Source of the DNA: Candidatus Gastranaerophilales bacterium
GTDB lineage: Bacteria; Cyanobacteriota; Vampirovibrionia; Gastranaerophilales; Gastranaerophilaceae
Length of the DNA stretch: 58,956 nucleotides
Reading direction: 5' to 3'
Assembly (NCBI GenBank): GCA_944324235.1
Contig: CALUVN010000005.1
Location: 1-58,956 of the forward strand
In this document: in pieces, positions 8,109 to 17,914 of the stretch
Numbering within the stretch: position 1 is the stretch's first letter
How the letters are laid out: each line of letters opens with the position of its first letter
The notes under the pieces: model-generated
What the model was told of the DNA's origin: nothing
The model's database searches: none
What the model saw: the letters and a program-made list of their open reading frames with translations, nothing else
Program-made: the position numbers and the translations under genes

Positions 8109-8876
8109 ATGAATAAATATCTCATTGATACTCATACCCATATTGATATGATTGAAAGCCACACCGCTGACGAAATCATACAGCTGGCGGCTGAAAATAA
8201 CGTAAAAAAAATGATAATCCCCGGAGTTACACCGGATTCTGACAATGTAATTTTCCCGCTCATAGAAAAATACGAAAATTGTTTCGGTATGCTCGGTGTA
8301 CACCCTTCAGAAGCTAAATTGTACAATGAGGAAGCAGAAGAACATATAGAAAAAATGTTACAACACGATAAAATAACAGCAATCGGAGAAATAGGGCTGG
8401 ATTATTACTGGGATAAGACATTTAACGACATACAGCAGGAAGTTTTTATAAAACAGATAAAACTCGCCAATAAACATAATCTTCCGATTTGCGTACACGA
8501 CAGAGAAGCGCATAAAGATACATTTGATATTCTGAAAGAATACAATAAAGGCTCTGATGTTGTACTGCACTGCTACTCAGGCAGCGTTGAATTTGCAAAA
8601 GAATGCATCAAAGAAGGCTGGTATTTAGGTCTTGGCGGGGTCGTAACATTCAAAAACGCAGTTAAAATGAAAGAAACGGCGAAGGAAATCCCGCTTGAAA
8701 AAATAGTTCTTGAAACAGATGCACCTTATCTGACACCAGTACCTTTCAGAGGCAAAGAAAATCAGCCTGCTTATGTAAAATATGTTGCAGAAGAAATTTC
8801 ATATATAAAAGGCATTCCGCTTGATGAAGTTGCGGAAATAACATCCCAAAACGCTGAAAGGATTTATCGGATATGA
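8109..8876 (+). CDS. tatD: TatD family metal-dependent DNase
   Basis: 255-residue TIM-barrel hydrolase of the TatD family (3'-5' exonuclease/DNA repair type). Metal and catalytic motifs are in order: THTHID near residues 8-13, GVHPSEA, GEIGLDYYWD, CVHDREAH, VLHCYSGS and ETDAPYLTPVP. The length is normal for the family. The start is predicted leaderless. The stop overlaps the start of the next gene by 4 bases (ATGA), so the two are translationally coupled. Substrate preference cannot be read from sequence. Confidence 0.94.
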   Translation: MNKYLIDTHTHIDMIESHTADEIIQLAAENNVKKMIIPGVTPDSDNVIFPLIEKYENCFGMLGVHPSEAKLYNEEAEEHIEKMLQHDKITAIGEIGLDYYWDKTFNDIQQEVFIKQIKLANKHNLPICVHDREAHKDTFDILKEYNKGSDVVLHCYSGSVEFAKECIKEGWYLGLGGVVTFKNAVKMKETAKEIPLEKIVLETDAPYLTPVPFRGKENQPAYVKYVAEEISYIKGIPLDEVAEITSQNAERIYRI

Positions 8877-9688
8877 AAAAAGAAAGATTAGATAAATACC
8901 TTACGGACTTGGGATATTTTGAGACAAAAAGCAAGGCTTCAGCTGCAATTCTTGCAGGACATGTCAAAATTAATGATGAATACATAACAAAATCAGGATT
9001 TCAAATCTCACCTGAAAAAGAATATGACATTCAGGTTAAATCAATGCCTTATGTTTCACGCGGAGGATTTAAACTGAAGAAAGCACTCGACACATTTCCT
9101 GTCAAAGTACAGGATAGAATTTGCTTTGATGCAGGCGCATCAACAGGCGGATTTACCGATTGTCTGCTGCAAAACGGGGCTAAATTTGTTTACGCGGCAG
9201 ATGTCGGTTACGGACAGTTAGACTGGAAAATACGCTCATCTGAAAAAGTTAAAACAATTGAAAGAACAAACTTAAAGCTGTGCGCCTATACTGATATTTA
9301 TGCTGAAAACGAACCGGTTGCTGATTTACTCGTAAGTGATTTATCGTTTATATCACTCACCAAGGTGCTCGAAAATTTAAAAAAATTATTAAACCAAGAC
9401 TATCACGAAATGATATGCCTTATAAAACCACAATTTGAAGCGGGAAAAGAAAATGTGGAAAAGGGCGGAGTTGTCAGAGACAAAAAAATTCACGCAGAAG
9501 TAATAAAAAACGTCTTGGAATTTGCTCAAAATATCGGCTACAAAGTCAAAGGGCTTACTTATTCGTCCATAAAAGGACCTTCCGGCAACATTGAATATCT
9601 TGTATGGCTGGAATTCGGAGGCACTGAAGAATATCAGACTGCGGATATAACAAATATAGTTGAGGAGGCTTTTACAAACCTGAATTAA
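8873..9688 (+). CDS. tlyA: TlyA family rRNA 2'-O-methyltransferase / hemolysin-like
   Basis: 271-residue TlyA family protein: an N-terminal S4 RNA-binding domain (about 3-60; KERLDKYLTDLGYFETKSKA) and an FtsJ-type SAM methyltransferase domain with CFDAGASTGGFTDCLLQ as the SAM-binding loop and KPQFEAGKENVEKGGVVRD near the end. Characterised members 2'-O-methylate 16S and/or 23S rRNA; the old name hemolysin is historical. It is coupled to tatD by a 4-base overlap. The 3' end is convergent with the next minus-strand gene after 6 bases. Confidence 0.92.
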   Translation: MKKERLDKYLTDLGYFETKSKASAAILAGHVKINDEYITKSGFQISPEKEYDIQVKSMPYVSRGGFKLKKALDTFPVKVQDRICFDAGASTGGFTDCLLQNGAKFVYAADVGYGQLDWKIRSSEKVKTIERTNLKLCAYTDIYAENEPVADLLVSDLSFISLTKVLENLKKLLNQDYHEMICLIKPQFEAGKENVEKGGVVRDKKIHAEVIKNVLEFAQNIGYKVKGLTYSSIKGPSGNIEYLVWLEFGGTEEYQTADITNIVEEAFTNLN

Positions 9689-9694
9689 AAAAAT

Positions 9695-10114
9695 TTAAAT
9701 CTTTTTCAATTCAACAGTCTGCAAATCCGTATTAAGCTCAATATACTTAAAAAGATTCACAACAATCCCGAGCGGGAAATAATAAATATTGTTTGCCGGA
9801 GTGACTTTCAACAGTGAACGTTTGGAGTCCAATTCCGATATATTTGCAAGAAACTGTTTATTTGCTGCAGTAAAAAGAATATACCCGGATTTTGTCTGAA
9901 TTTCATCTATTCTGAATTTATTTGCATTGATACTTGCTATTGTAAGATAGAACAATCTTTCGGAATTTACGTTGAAAATTTTATTACAATATTCAAAGTC
10001 TACATTCTGCGGAGTAACAAGAGATTGCACCGTCATAACAGTTTCAGCAGCTGCAGGCAGAGCGCCTGAAACAACCATCAATAAACCTATCATTATAATT
10101 ATAATTCTTGCCAT
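9695..10114 (-). CDS. secreted hypothetical protein
   Basis: 139-residue protein of unknown function with a clear signal peptide (IIIIMIGLLMVVSGALPAAAE, cleavage after about residue 23). The mature part is about 115 residues with alternating hydrophobic positions, suggesting beta structure. I see no known motif. It overlaps the polA stop by 16 bases and so is the last gene of the tig-clpP-clpX-polA transcript. Confidence 0.7.
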   Translation of the reverse strand: MARIIIIMIGLLMVVSGALPAAAETVMTVQSLVTPQNVDFEYCNKIFNVNSERLFYLTIASINANKFRIDEIQTKSGYILFTAANKQFLANISELDSKRSLLKVTPANNIYYFPLGIVVNLFKYIELNTDLQTVELKKI

Positions 10115-12957
10115 GTTCCCCCCACTGAAATGTCTACTACAAGAGGAACTCTCAGAGGTTGATTAAGTTCCATAGCTTCCTTAATTAATAATTTCACCTG
10201 CTCAAGTTCATCTTTTTCTACTTCTACAACAAGTTCGTCATGCACCTGCATAATTAATTTTGATTTTAAATTGTTATCTTTTAATTTTTTAGAAAATTCT
10301 ATCATCGCTATTTTAATTAAATCCGCAGCAGAACCTTGCATCGGCTGGTTTATAGCAGCACGTTTTGCAAATTCACGAATCATATTATTTGAACTTGACA
10401 ATTCTGTCAAAAGATAACGCTTACGACCGTACATAGTTTCCACAAAACCGTGTTCTTCCGCCATTTTTACTGTTGCTTCCATATATGCTTTTACTCGCGG
10501 ATAAGTTGCAAAATATTTTTCAATAAATAATTCCGCATCGGAATTTGATATTCCTAGTGACTTGGCCAAACCGTATTTGCTCTGTCCGTATACAATACCG
10601 AAATTAACAGCCTTAGCCTTATACCGCATTTCTTTGGTAACTTCCTCTATAGGTACATCAAAAACTTTTGAAGCCGTCAGTGTATGAACATCCACACCGG
10701 AATTAAAGGCATAAATCAGATTTATATCTTCTGATATGTGTGCAAGAAGCCGCAACTCAATCTGAGAATAATCCGCAGAAAGAATAACCGCTTTTTTCTT
10801 ATCCTTAGGAACAAAAGCCTTTCTTATCTTGTTACCTTCATCAGTCCTTATAGGAATATTTTGCAAATTAGGATTTGATGAAGAAAGTCTTCCGGTCGCA
10901 GTAATAGTCTGGTTATAAGTTGTATGGATTCTGCCGTCAAGCGGACTTATTAATTGAGGAAGGGCATCCGTATAATTTGAACGCAACTTCGCATACTTGC
11001 GGAATTTCAAAATCAAATCAGCAATTTCATACTCCTGAGCAAGCTCTTCCAAAACATCAGCACTGGTTGAATATTGTGCCTTACCGCGGCGTTTCTTTGA
11101 TTTTAGCTGAAGCTTATTAAACAAAATGTCCCCGACCTGTTTTGGAGAATTAATGTTAAAGCCTTCGCCTGCAATATCATAAATTCGACGTTCAATACGC
11201 TTTTGCAGTGTTTCAAAAGACAAAGATAACTTTGAAAGATAATCTACATCAATAGAAACCCCGTCATATTCCATATCTGCAAGAACCTTAGCAAGCGGAA
11301 TTTCCATGTTTAGTAAAATATTTAATTCATCAGAATCTAAATTTTTACTCCAAAAGTCCACAAGTCCGAAAATAGTATCAATAATATCAGACTCATAATC
11401 CAAAACATTTGTAATTATTGCATCCTGAATTTTTACTCTGTTTTTTTTGACAGCCTCATACTGCGCGAATTCACTCATAGCATGCTCAAGATGCTCAATT
11501 GACTGAACATCAATTTCATGACTTCTTGCAGGATTTTTGATATAGCTTGCAAGCATCGTATCAAATATAACCCCCCGAAGATTAATCCCGTTATTGCGCA
11601 AAATACTATATTCCGTTTTATAATCATGAGTTACTTTTTTAATATTTTCGTCTTCAAAAATATTTTTTAATTCAGGTAACACATTCTCAGCCAAAAGCTG
11701 ATTTTCAAGGCTATGCTCAAGAGGAATATAGAAAACAGAAGTGGAAAGCTTTGCATCCTGAATATCCATAGAATCATTCTGCCAGGTAAAATTATCATTA
11801 AAGCCGATACTGATACCAATCAAATTTGAAGATACAGCATTAACAAAATCGGCTTCAAGCTTGAAAGCTATGACGGATTTAGTTTTCAACACGTCAAGCA
11901 TAGACGCAAAATCAGCAGAATCAGTAACCAGAGTGCCAACAGATGAGGGTTCTGATTTATTAATTTGAGACTTTACTGCCTCAGAAAAAAAGCCAAGCTG
12001 TAGCGGCGAATCAGTGGTGCTCAAAACCGTTTTTTCATCAGAACACTCTACAGAATTTTTATTAAATGATTGGAGAATAGGATTTATATTTTTTATAAAA
12101 CTATAAAACTGCATGCGTTTTAAAAAATCCGTAACATCAGAAAGTACAGGCAAATTAATTTTTGCAGCATCGAAATCAAAATCAATATCCACATCTCGGA
12201 TAATAGTCGCAAGAAATTGGCTTAACTTTGCCTGTTCAATACCTGCACAAATTTTTTCTTTAACAGCCTTTTCAGGAATATTTTCGCAATCGGCAAGCAC
12301 GGCATCGAGAGTACCATATCTTGCGAGTAGCTTCTGTGCAGTCTTTTCTCCTATACCGCGCACTCCCGGAATATTATCTGATAAATCCCCTCTCAAGCCT
12401 TTATAATCAATAACTTGATTAGGATAAACACCTAATTTATCATAAACAGCCTGCCAGTCATACTCTTTCAACTCACCCTTAGACGGGATAATAACTTTGA
12501 CGCAGCCATCTTTGTCTATTAGTTGAAAAGCATCCTGATCGCCTGTCAAAATCAAAATTTTATGCCCCAGCTCGCAGGCCTTTTTAGATATAGTACCTAT
12601 AACGTCATCAGCCTCATAACCTTCTTTAGAATACACAGGTATATTAAAAGCCTTTAATCCCTCAGCAATTAATCCCATTTGCACCCGCATCGGATCAGGC
12701 ATTGCTTCACGATTAGCTTTATAGTCTGAATACTTTTCAGTTCTAAAAGTCCTGTGGCTTACATCAAATGTAACAGCAATTGCGTCAGGGCAAATAGAGT
12801 TATTTTTTAATAAATCAAATATAGCCTTGAAAAAACCGTAAACAGCCCACGTAGGTGTGCCGTCAGTCGTTTTCATATTAGTACGCTCAAGAGCAAAATA
12901 CTGTCTGAAAGCCAATGCATGACCATCTATTAAAATAAGTGTTTTGCTTTTTTCCAT
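10099..12957 (-). CDS. polA: DNA polymerase I
   Basis: 952-residue repair/Okazaki-processing polymerase. The N-terminal 5'-3' exonuclease (1 to about 290) carries LILIDGHALAFRQYFA and IDYKGLRGDLSDNIPGVRGI. The C-terminal polymerase domain has motif A (LSADYSQIELRLLAHIS), the O-helix KAVNFGIVYGQSKYGLA and motif C (MQVHDELVVEV). In the central 3'-5' exonuclease region the catalytic acids look replaced: the usual DxE is FKLEAD, and the later aspartates align with Glu, so proofreading is probably lost. The start MEKSKTLILIDG has GGGGAT upstream. It lies 25 bases after clpX. Confidence 0.96.
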   Translation of the reverse strand: MEKSKTLILIDGHALAFRQYFALERTNMKTTDGTPTWAVYGFFKAIFDLLKNNSICPDAIAVTFDVSHRTFRTEKYSDYKANREAMPDPMRVQMGLIAEGLKAFNIPVYSKEGYEADDVIGTISKKACELGHKILILTGDQDAFQLIDKDGCVKVIIPSKGELKEYDWQAVYDKLGVYPNQVIDYKGLRGDLSDNIPGVRGIGEKTAQKLLARYGTLDAVLADCENIPEKAVKEKICAGIEQAKLSQFLATIIRDVDIDFDFDAAKINLPVLSDVTDFLKRMQFYSFIKNINPILQSFNKNSVECSDEKTVLSTTDSPLQLGFFSEAVKSQINKSEPSSVGTLVTDSADFASMLDVLKTKSVIAFKLEADFVNAVSSNLIGISIGFNDNFTWQNDSMDIQDAKLSTSVFYIPLEHSLENQLLAENVLPELKNIFEDENIKKVTHDYKTEYSILRNNGINLRGVIFDTMLASYIKNPARSHEIDVQSIEHLEHAMSEFAQYEAVKKNRVKIQDAIITNVLDYESDIIDTIFGLVDFWSKNLDSDELNILLNMEIPLAKVLADMEYDGVSIDVDYLSKLSLSFETLQKRIERRIYDIAGEGFNINSPKQVGDILFNKLQLKSKKRRGKAQYSTSADVLEELAQEYEIADLILKFRKYAKLRSNYTDALPQLISPLDGRIHTTYNQTITATGRLSSSNPNLQNIPIRTDEGNKIRKAFVPKDKKKAVILSADYSQIELRLLAHISEDINLIYAFNSGVDVHTLTASKVFDVPIEEVTKEMRYKAKAVNFGIVYGQSKYGLAKSLGISNSDAELFIEKYFATYPRVKAYMEATVKMAEEHGFVETMYGRKRYLLTELSSSNNMIREFAKRAAINQPMQGSAADLIKIAMIEFSKKLKDNNLKSKLIMQVHDELVVEVEKDELEQVKLLIKEAMELNQPLRVPLVVDISVGGTWQEL

Positions 12958-12982
12958 TAATATCCCCGAGACTGCATAAAAA

Positions 12983-14290
12983 TTATGCAATTATTTCTTT
13001 TTCAGATTCATGCTTTGTAGGAAGTTTGATTAGCTCTGCATTTTTACGATTTTTTACCATATCAGCAGTTACAACAAACTTCTCAATATCACTTTTAGAC
13101 GGAACATCATACATAACGTCAAGCATAATTTCTTCAACAATAGCTCTTAAGGCACGAGCACCGGTTTTACGTTTCATTGCTTCCTGAGCAATCAAATCAA
13201 CAGCCTCAGGCTCAAATTCCAAATCAACACCGTCCATATCCAACAGACATTTATATTGTTTAAGAACAGCATTTTTCGGTTCTGTCAAAATCATCTTCAA
13301 AGTTTTTTCATTGAGCTGATCTAAAACAGCGTAAGTCGGAATACGACCGATAAATTCAGGAATCAAACCGAATTTAAGCAAATCTTCCGGCTGAAGTTTT
13401 TTGAGCATTTTAACAGCATTAGCTTCTTTTTCTGCTTGAGATAACGGAGCTTTTGCGCCAAAACCAATAGATGAACCTTCAGCAGAACGATGTTCAATAA
13501 TTTTTTCCAATCCGACAAACGCACCGCCGACAATAAACAGAATATTGCTTGTGTCAATCTCAATAAATTCTTGATGAGGGTGCTTTCTGCCGCCTTGAGG
13601 CGGAACATGAGCAACCGTACCTTCAATCATTTTTAACAGTGCCTGCTGAACACCTTCACCTGAAACGTCTCTTGTGATAGAAGTATTTTCAGATTTACGT
13701 GCAATTTTATCAATTTCATCAATATAGATAATACCGCGTTCAGCTTTTGCTGAATCAAATTCAGCATTCTGATATAGACGAAGAAGAATATTTTCAACGT
13801 CATCACCGACATATCCGGCTTCCGTAAGTGTTGTAGCGTCGGCCACAGCAAAAGGCACATCAAGCATTTTAGCAAGTGTTTGTGCAAGCAATGTTTTACC
13901 GCTGCCTGTCGGACCGACAAGAAGAATATTTGATTTTTGAATTTCAACGTTATTCTTCAAATCAGTTGACTTGTTGTGTTTTAAACGCTTGTAATGGTTG
14001 TACACGGCAACAGCAAGAACTTTTTTGGCGTCATCCTGACCGACAATGTATTCGTCAAGATAAGCCTTAATTTCATGTGGTTTCGGAATCGGCTTTTCAG
14101 AAAATTCAGGATTTTCAATATCACCCTCTTTTTCTTTGTTATCAAAAAATTCTTCATCAAGAATTTCATTACAAAGCTCGACGCACTCATCGCAGATGTA
14201 AACCTCCGGACCGGCAATCAGTTTTTTAACCTGATCCTGAGATTTACCGCAAAATGAACATTTTAATCTGCTGTCATCATGTTTAGGCAT
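12983..14290 (-). CDS. clpX: ATP-dependent Clp protease ATPase subunit ClpX
   Basis: AAA+ unfoldase that feeds substrates to ClpP. At 435 residues it is of standard length. The N-terminal zinc-binding domain has CSFCGKSQ and ICDECVELC. It has Walker [17 protein letters not shown], Walker [11 protein letters not shown], the pore loop GYVGDDV, and the ClpP-docking IGFGAK loop. Sensor-2 region: [13 protein letters not shown]. It lies between clpP (24 bases upstream) and polA (25 bases downstream) in one operon. Confidence 0.98.
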   Translation of the reverse strand: MPKHDDSRLKCSFCGKSQDQVKKLIAGPEVYICDECVELCNEILDEEFFDNKEKEGDIENPEFSEKPIPKPHEIKAYLDEYIVGQDDAKKVLAVAVYNHYKRLKHNKSTDLKNNVEIQKSNILLVGPTGSGKTLLAQTLAKMLDVPFAVADATTLTEAGYVGDDVENILLRLYQNAEFDSAKAERGIIYIDEIDKIARKSENTSITRDVSGEGVQQALLKMIEGTVAHVPPQGGRKHPHQEFIEIDTSNILFIVGGAFVGLEKIIEHRSAEGSSIGFGAKAPLSQAEKEANAVKMLKKLQPEDLLKFGLIPEFIGRIPTYAVLDQLNEKTLKMILTEPKNAVLKQYKCLLDMDGVDLEFEPEAVDLIAQEAMKRKTGARALRAIVEEIMLDVMYDVPSKSDIEKFVVTADMVKNRKNAELIKLPTKHESEKEIIA

Positions 14291-14314
14291 TACATTTTAC
14301 CTTTCAATACTTTA

Positions 14315-14908
14315 TTAATTTTTAATAATATCTCTTGAAATAACTTTGTCAATCATACCATATTCAAGTGCTTCAGCAGGAGTCATGATATAATCTCTGT
14401 CAGTATCTTTTTCGATTTTTTTAAGAGACTGACCTGTATTAGAAGCCAAAATTTCATTTAAAGTTTTCTTTAATCTTATAATTTCGGCAGCTTGAATTTC
14501 AATATCGGTAGCCTGACCTTGAGCACCGCCAAGAGGTTGGTGAATCAAAACTCTTGAATGAGGTAAAGCCATTCTCTTACCTTTAGCACCGGAAGAAAGG
14601 AGGAATGCACCCATAGATGCAGCCTGTCCCAAACAAATAGTAGAGACATCTGCTCTAATGTGCTGCATTGTATCATAAATTGCTAAACCGGCAGTAACAC
14701 TTCCGCCAGGGCTGTTAATGTATAACATGATATCTTTTTCAGGATTTTCACTATCAAGCAATAATAATTGTGCAACGATAAGGTTTGCTACCATATCATC
14801 AATTGCTGTTCCGAGAAAAATAATTCTTTCTCTCAACAATCTTGAAAAAATATCGAACGAACGTTCTCCTCTGCTGGATTGTTCAATTACTACAGGTACA
14901 AAACTCAT
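14315..14908 (-). CDS. clpP: ATP-dependent Clp protease proteolytic subunit
   Basis: Serine protease forming the tetradecameric barrel that works with ClpX. The catalytic triad is visible: Ser98 in [11 protein letters not shown], His123 in LIHQPLGG and Asp172 in DTDRDYIMT. At 197 residues it is of typical length. A short N-terminus before [20 protein letters not shown] leaves little or no propeptide. The gene lies 36 bases after tig and 24 before clpX, the widely conserved tig-clpP-clpX order. Confidence 0.98.
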   Translation of the reverse strand: MSFVPVVIEQSSRGERSFDIFSRLLRERIIFLGTAIDDMVANLIVAQLLLLDSENPEKDIMLYINSPGGSVTAGLAIYDTMQHIRADVSTICLGQAASMGAFLLSSGAKGKRMALPHSRVLIHQPLGGAQGQATDIEIQAAEIIRLKKTLNEILASNTGQSLKKIEKDTDRDYIMTPAEALEYGMIDKVISRDIIKN

Positions 14909-14944
14909 GATTATTCCCTTTCTTATTTATATGATATCAACTTT

Positions 14945-16282
14945 TTATTTAGATTCAACTTTTTCTTTTTTAGCTTTTGGTTTAACAAATTCCACTTTAT
15001 TGTTAGCCATCAATAAATCTCTAACCTTGTCATTAAGAACTTGTTGAGATAAAGATGCAACAAATTCAGGATTTTTACCGAACTGTTTCAACACATCAGT
15101 CGGAGTCATTCTGTAAGCAGAGGCGATTTCATTAATTTTAGTTTCAATATCGCCTCTTTCAATTTTAATATTTTCTTCTTTAGCTATTTTATCTATAACC
15201 AGAGAATTTTTAATTCTTAAAACTGCATCTTCAGAAATAGTTTTAAGCAATTCGGATTCATTTTGAGATTTTGTAATAATATCCCATGTAAGACCTTGAG
15301 CAGCAAGTCTCTGTTCGTAATCAGCTCTTAAAGAAGCAGCTTCTCTGTCAATCATAGACTGAGGAATATCAACTTTAGCAGAATCAACTACAGTTTTGAA
15401 CACTTCATTTTCAGCTGAATGTTTATCTCTAGTTTCTTTTTGAGATTTAAGGAAAGATTCAACATCAGCTTTTAGTTCGTCAACTGTTTTAAAAGCTGAG
15501 ACCTTTTGAACAAATTCATCATTTAATTCAGGTATAACTCTTTCTTTAATTTCATTAATTTTGATTTTGAAAACAGCATCTTTACCTTGAAGCTTTTCAT
15601 CATGGTAGTCAGCAGGGAAAGTAACTTTAATTTCAAACTCATCATTAAGTTTTTTGCCTACGATTTGTTCTGCAAACCCCGGGATAAAATTAGAATGAGC
15701 TAAATCTAGCGGATAATTTTTACCTTCGCCGCCTTTAATTTTTTCACCGGCAGCAGAGCCTACAAAGCCTTCAAAATCAATAACTGTAATATCAGTATCT
15801 TTTGCAGCTCTATCAACAACAAGCTCTAAAGTAGAGTGTTGGTTCAACAGATTATCAATAGAATGTTGAACAGCGTCAGCAGGAATTTCATTTTCCTGAA
15901 CTTTAACTGTAAGACCTTTATAATCACCCATAGTAACTTCAGGTCTTGTTTCAACTTTTGCAACAACCTGCATATCAGCACCTACATCAAATTTGAAAGA
16001 TGTAACATAAGGCTGTGTGATAATATCCAGTTTATTTTCATCTATAGCTTTTGTAAGAACAGCAGGAAGAACAGCATCAAGCGCTTCTTGTTTAATTCTG
16101 TCGATGCCGACATGGCGTTCAACGACGGCACGAGGAGCTTTACCTCTTCTGAAACCGTCTACGTTAATATATTGAGAAATTCTTTTTACTGCATTATTAT
16201 AAGCTTCAGCAGCATCTTTTGCAGGAATAGTTATATCCAATCTAACAACATTGTCTTTTTCGTTTTCTAGTGTAATTTTCAT
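14945..16282 (-). CDS. tig: trigger factor
   Basis: Ribosome-associated chaperone with peptidyl-prolyl isomerase activity, 445 residues. The N-terminal ribosome-binding domain has the signature GFRRGKAPRAVVERHVG. The FKBP-like middle domain spans about 150-250 (VIDFEGFVGS, FIPGFAEQIVGKKLND). A helical chaperone domain follows and the protein ends in a lysine-rich tail (PKAKKEKVESK). It is the first gene of the clpP-clpX-polA transcript, with its own promoter upstream and the ribosome binding site GAGGAAATT. Confidence 0.97.
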   Translation of the reverse strand: MKITLENEKDNVVRLDITIPAKDAAEAYNNAVKRISQYINVDGFRRGKAPRAVVERHVGIDRIKQEALDAVLPAVLTKAIDENKLDIITQPYVTSFKFDVGADMQVVAKVETRPEVTMGDYKGLTVKVQENEIPADAVQHSIDNLLNQHSTLELVVDRAAKDTDITVIDFEGFVGSAAGEKIKGGEGKNYPLDLAHSNFIPGFAEQIVGKKLNDEFEIKVTFPADYHDEKLQGKDAVFKIKINEIKERVIPELNDEFVQKVSAFKTVDELKADVESFLKSQKETRDKHSAENEVFKTVVDSAKVDIPQSMIDREAASLRADYEQRLAAQGLTWDIITKSQNESELLKTISEDAVLRIKNSLVIDKIAKEENIKIERGDIETKINEIASAYRMTPTDVLKQFGKNPEFVASLSQQVLNDKVRDLLMANNKVEFVKPKAKKEKVESK

Positions 16283-16317
16283 ATCAATTTCCTCTAATTA
16301 TACATGTATCTTTCTGA

Positions 16318-16345
16318 ATTATACCTTAAAAAACTTTTTGTGCAA
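16318..16345 (-). promoter_or_regulatory. tig operon promoter
   Basis: Minus strand: TTGCAC (16345-16340), 16-base spacer, TATAAT (16323-16318), about 35 bases ahead of the tig ATG, with GAGGAAA between. This is a standard housekeeping promoter with an ordinary leader, in contrast to the divergent leaderless promoter next to it. Confidence 0.6.
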
Positions 16346-16373
16346 GTCCACAGGATATATGATATTGCAGGAA

Positions 16374-16402
16374 TTATACATGCCAAAAGTTTATGTTATA
16401 AT
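16374..16402 (+). promoter_or_regulatory. promoter of acyltransferase gene, predicted leaderless
   Basis: TTATAC (16374-16379), 17-base spacer, TATAAT (16397-16402), then 7 bases to the ATG at 16410. No Shine-Dalgarno lies between, so transcription should begin at the start codon. Confidence 0.6.
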
Positions 16403-16409
16403 AGAATTT

Positions 16410-17105
16410 ATGGTAAGATTGTCAAATAATGAAAATATAAAACGCCTGTCGGATATAGCTTGGTCAGTTATGCATTTACAGGAATTTTTTACCCATATTG
16501 TTGAAATTAACAATAAGGAATTAAAACCATGCATTTATGCCATGTGGCACATGCACCAGTTCTGCATATATGGAATTGAAGATAAAGCAAATCTTAATGT
16601 TATGATAAGCAACTCGGATGATGGCGAAATAATCGCCCGCGTTGTAGAAAAAATGGGATTTAAAACAGTCCGCGGCTCTTCAAACAGAAAAGGATGCATC
16701 AGCGGTACAATCCAAATGGTAGAACGCTTAAAGGAAGGGGAATGCGGTGCAATAATGGTCGACGGTCCACGCGGACCTTTAAGAAAGGTAAAAAACGGCA
16801 TTATTAAAATTGCAAGACTGGCAAATGTTCCGATTGTTCCTGTCGTATGGCATTCACCGCAATTCAATTTTGTAAAACTTCCGAGCTGGGATAGAATGAG
16901 TACGCCAATAGGAGATTGCAATATAGTAAATCTTTACGGAGAACCAATATATGTAGACCCGAACAGAGATGATGAAGAATATAACAATGAGTTGAAAAAT
17001 CAAATTCGTTCATCTTTAATAGATTTAGAAAACAGAATACCTGAAGTCTACAAAGAGGCTAAAAAGAATAAATTATGGAAGAAGCAGAAAAAAAACAAAA
17101 AATAA
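16410..17105 (+). CDS. lysophospholipid acyltransferase-like protein (DUF374)
   Basis: 231-residue member of the DUF374 branch of the LPLAT acyltransferase superfamily, expected to transfer an acyl chain to a lipid acceptor at the inner membrane. The key motifs are AMWHMHQF (His in place of the HX4D entry seen in related families), SNSDDGEIIARVVEKMGF, MVDGPRGPLRKVKNGI and IVPVVWHSP. The start MVRLSNNENIKRL was preferred over much longer upstream options because it matches the family start and directly follows a -10 box. Its last 31 bases overlap the next gene. The substrate (lipid A precursor or glycerolipid) is not decidable here. Confidence 0.85.
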   Translation: MVRLSNNENIKRLSDIAWSVMHLQEFFTHIVEINNKELKPCIYAMWHMHQFCIYGIEDKANLNVMISNSDDGEIIARVVEKMGFKTVRGSSNRKGCISGTIQMVERLKEGECGAIMVDGPRGPLRKVKNGIIKIARLANVPIVPVVWHSPQFNFVKLPSWDRMSTPIGDCNIVNLYGEPIYVDPNRDDEEYNNELKNQIRSSLIDLENRIPEVYKEAKKNKLWKKQKKNKK

Positions 17106-17914
17106 AAATCGCAGCACTCCAAATGAATTCTGTGATAGGGGATATACAAAAAAACTGTGAAAAAATTAAGGCAATTATACAATCGGAATTAACTTCCGAT
17201 ACTGATATTTTAATTCTGCCTGAAGTTTGGTCGTGCGGCTGGCATTGTCCTGTTTTTCCGCAATGCGCCGAAGAAATTGATGGCTCAACTTCAATAAAAT
17301 TACTCAAAAATATCGCCAAAGAATACAATGTAAATATTTTAGGCGGGAGCATTATACTTAAACAAAAAAACAACTGCTACAACGCCTGTCCTGTGATTGA
17401 CCGCAGCGGAAACCTTGTTGCAACTTATGAAAAAAATCACCTTTTTTCTTATTACGGAAGCGATGAGGGGAAATACGTACAAGCCGGCAATAATCCTGTT
17501 ATGGTGACGCTCGACGGAATAAATATAGGCTTAACAATTTGTTTTGACATAAGATTTCCTGAAATTTACAGAGCCTACAGAAAAGCCGGAGCTGATTTAC
17601 TTGTAAATATGGCAGCGTGGGGCTCTAACAAGCCTATACCCTGGGAGGTTATGACACGCTCGCGCGCAGTGGAAAATCAGACTTTTATGGTTGCTTTGAC
17701 ACAATGCGGTCCAATTGCTAACGGAGAATTTAATATAGGACATTCAAGAATTATAGATTACAACGGGAATGTAATTTCTGAAATTAAAGACCAAAAAGAA
17801 GGTATAATGTACGCAGAATTAGATTTACGCGAAATGTATGATTTCAGAGAAAAATGTACAATCCTTAATGATATAAAAGAAAAGTATGAGGTAAAAAGCT
17901 TATGCGTAAAATAG
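17075..17914 (+). CDS. carbon-nitrogen hydrolase (nitrilase superfamily, omega-amidase-like)
   Basis: 279-residue member of the nitrilase superfamily, closest in look to Nit2/omega-amidases. The catalytic triad is Glu50 (ILPEVWSCGW), Lys120 (ATYEKNHLFSYYG) and Cys156 (LTICFDIRFPEIYRAYRK). The region around GADLLVNMAAWG and TRSRAVENQTFMV is typical. Probable role: hydrolysis of an omega-amide such as alpha-ketoglutaramate, by family knowledge only. The start overlaps the acyltransferase by 31 bases, and the end overlaps dacB by 13 bases, so the three genes are tightly coupled. Confidence 0.88.
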   Translation: MEEAEKKQKIKIAALQMNSVIGDIQKNCEKIKAIIQSELTSDTDILILPEVWSCGWHCPVFPQCAEEIDGSTSIKLLKNIAKEYNVNILGGSIILKQKNNCYNACPVIDRSGNLVATYEKNHLFSYYGSDEGKYVQAGNNPVMVTLDGINIGLTICFDIRFPEIYRAYRKAGADLLVNMAAWGSNKPIPWEVMTRSRAVENQTFMVALTQCGPIANGEFNIGHSRIIDYNGNVISEIKDQKEGIMYAELDLREMYDFREKCTILNDIKEKYEVKSLCVK

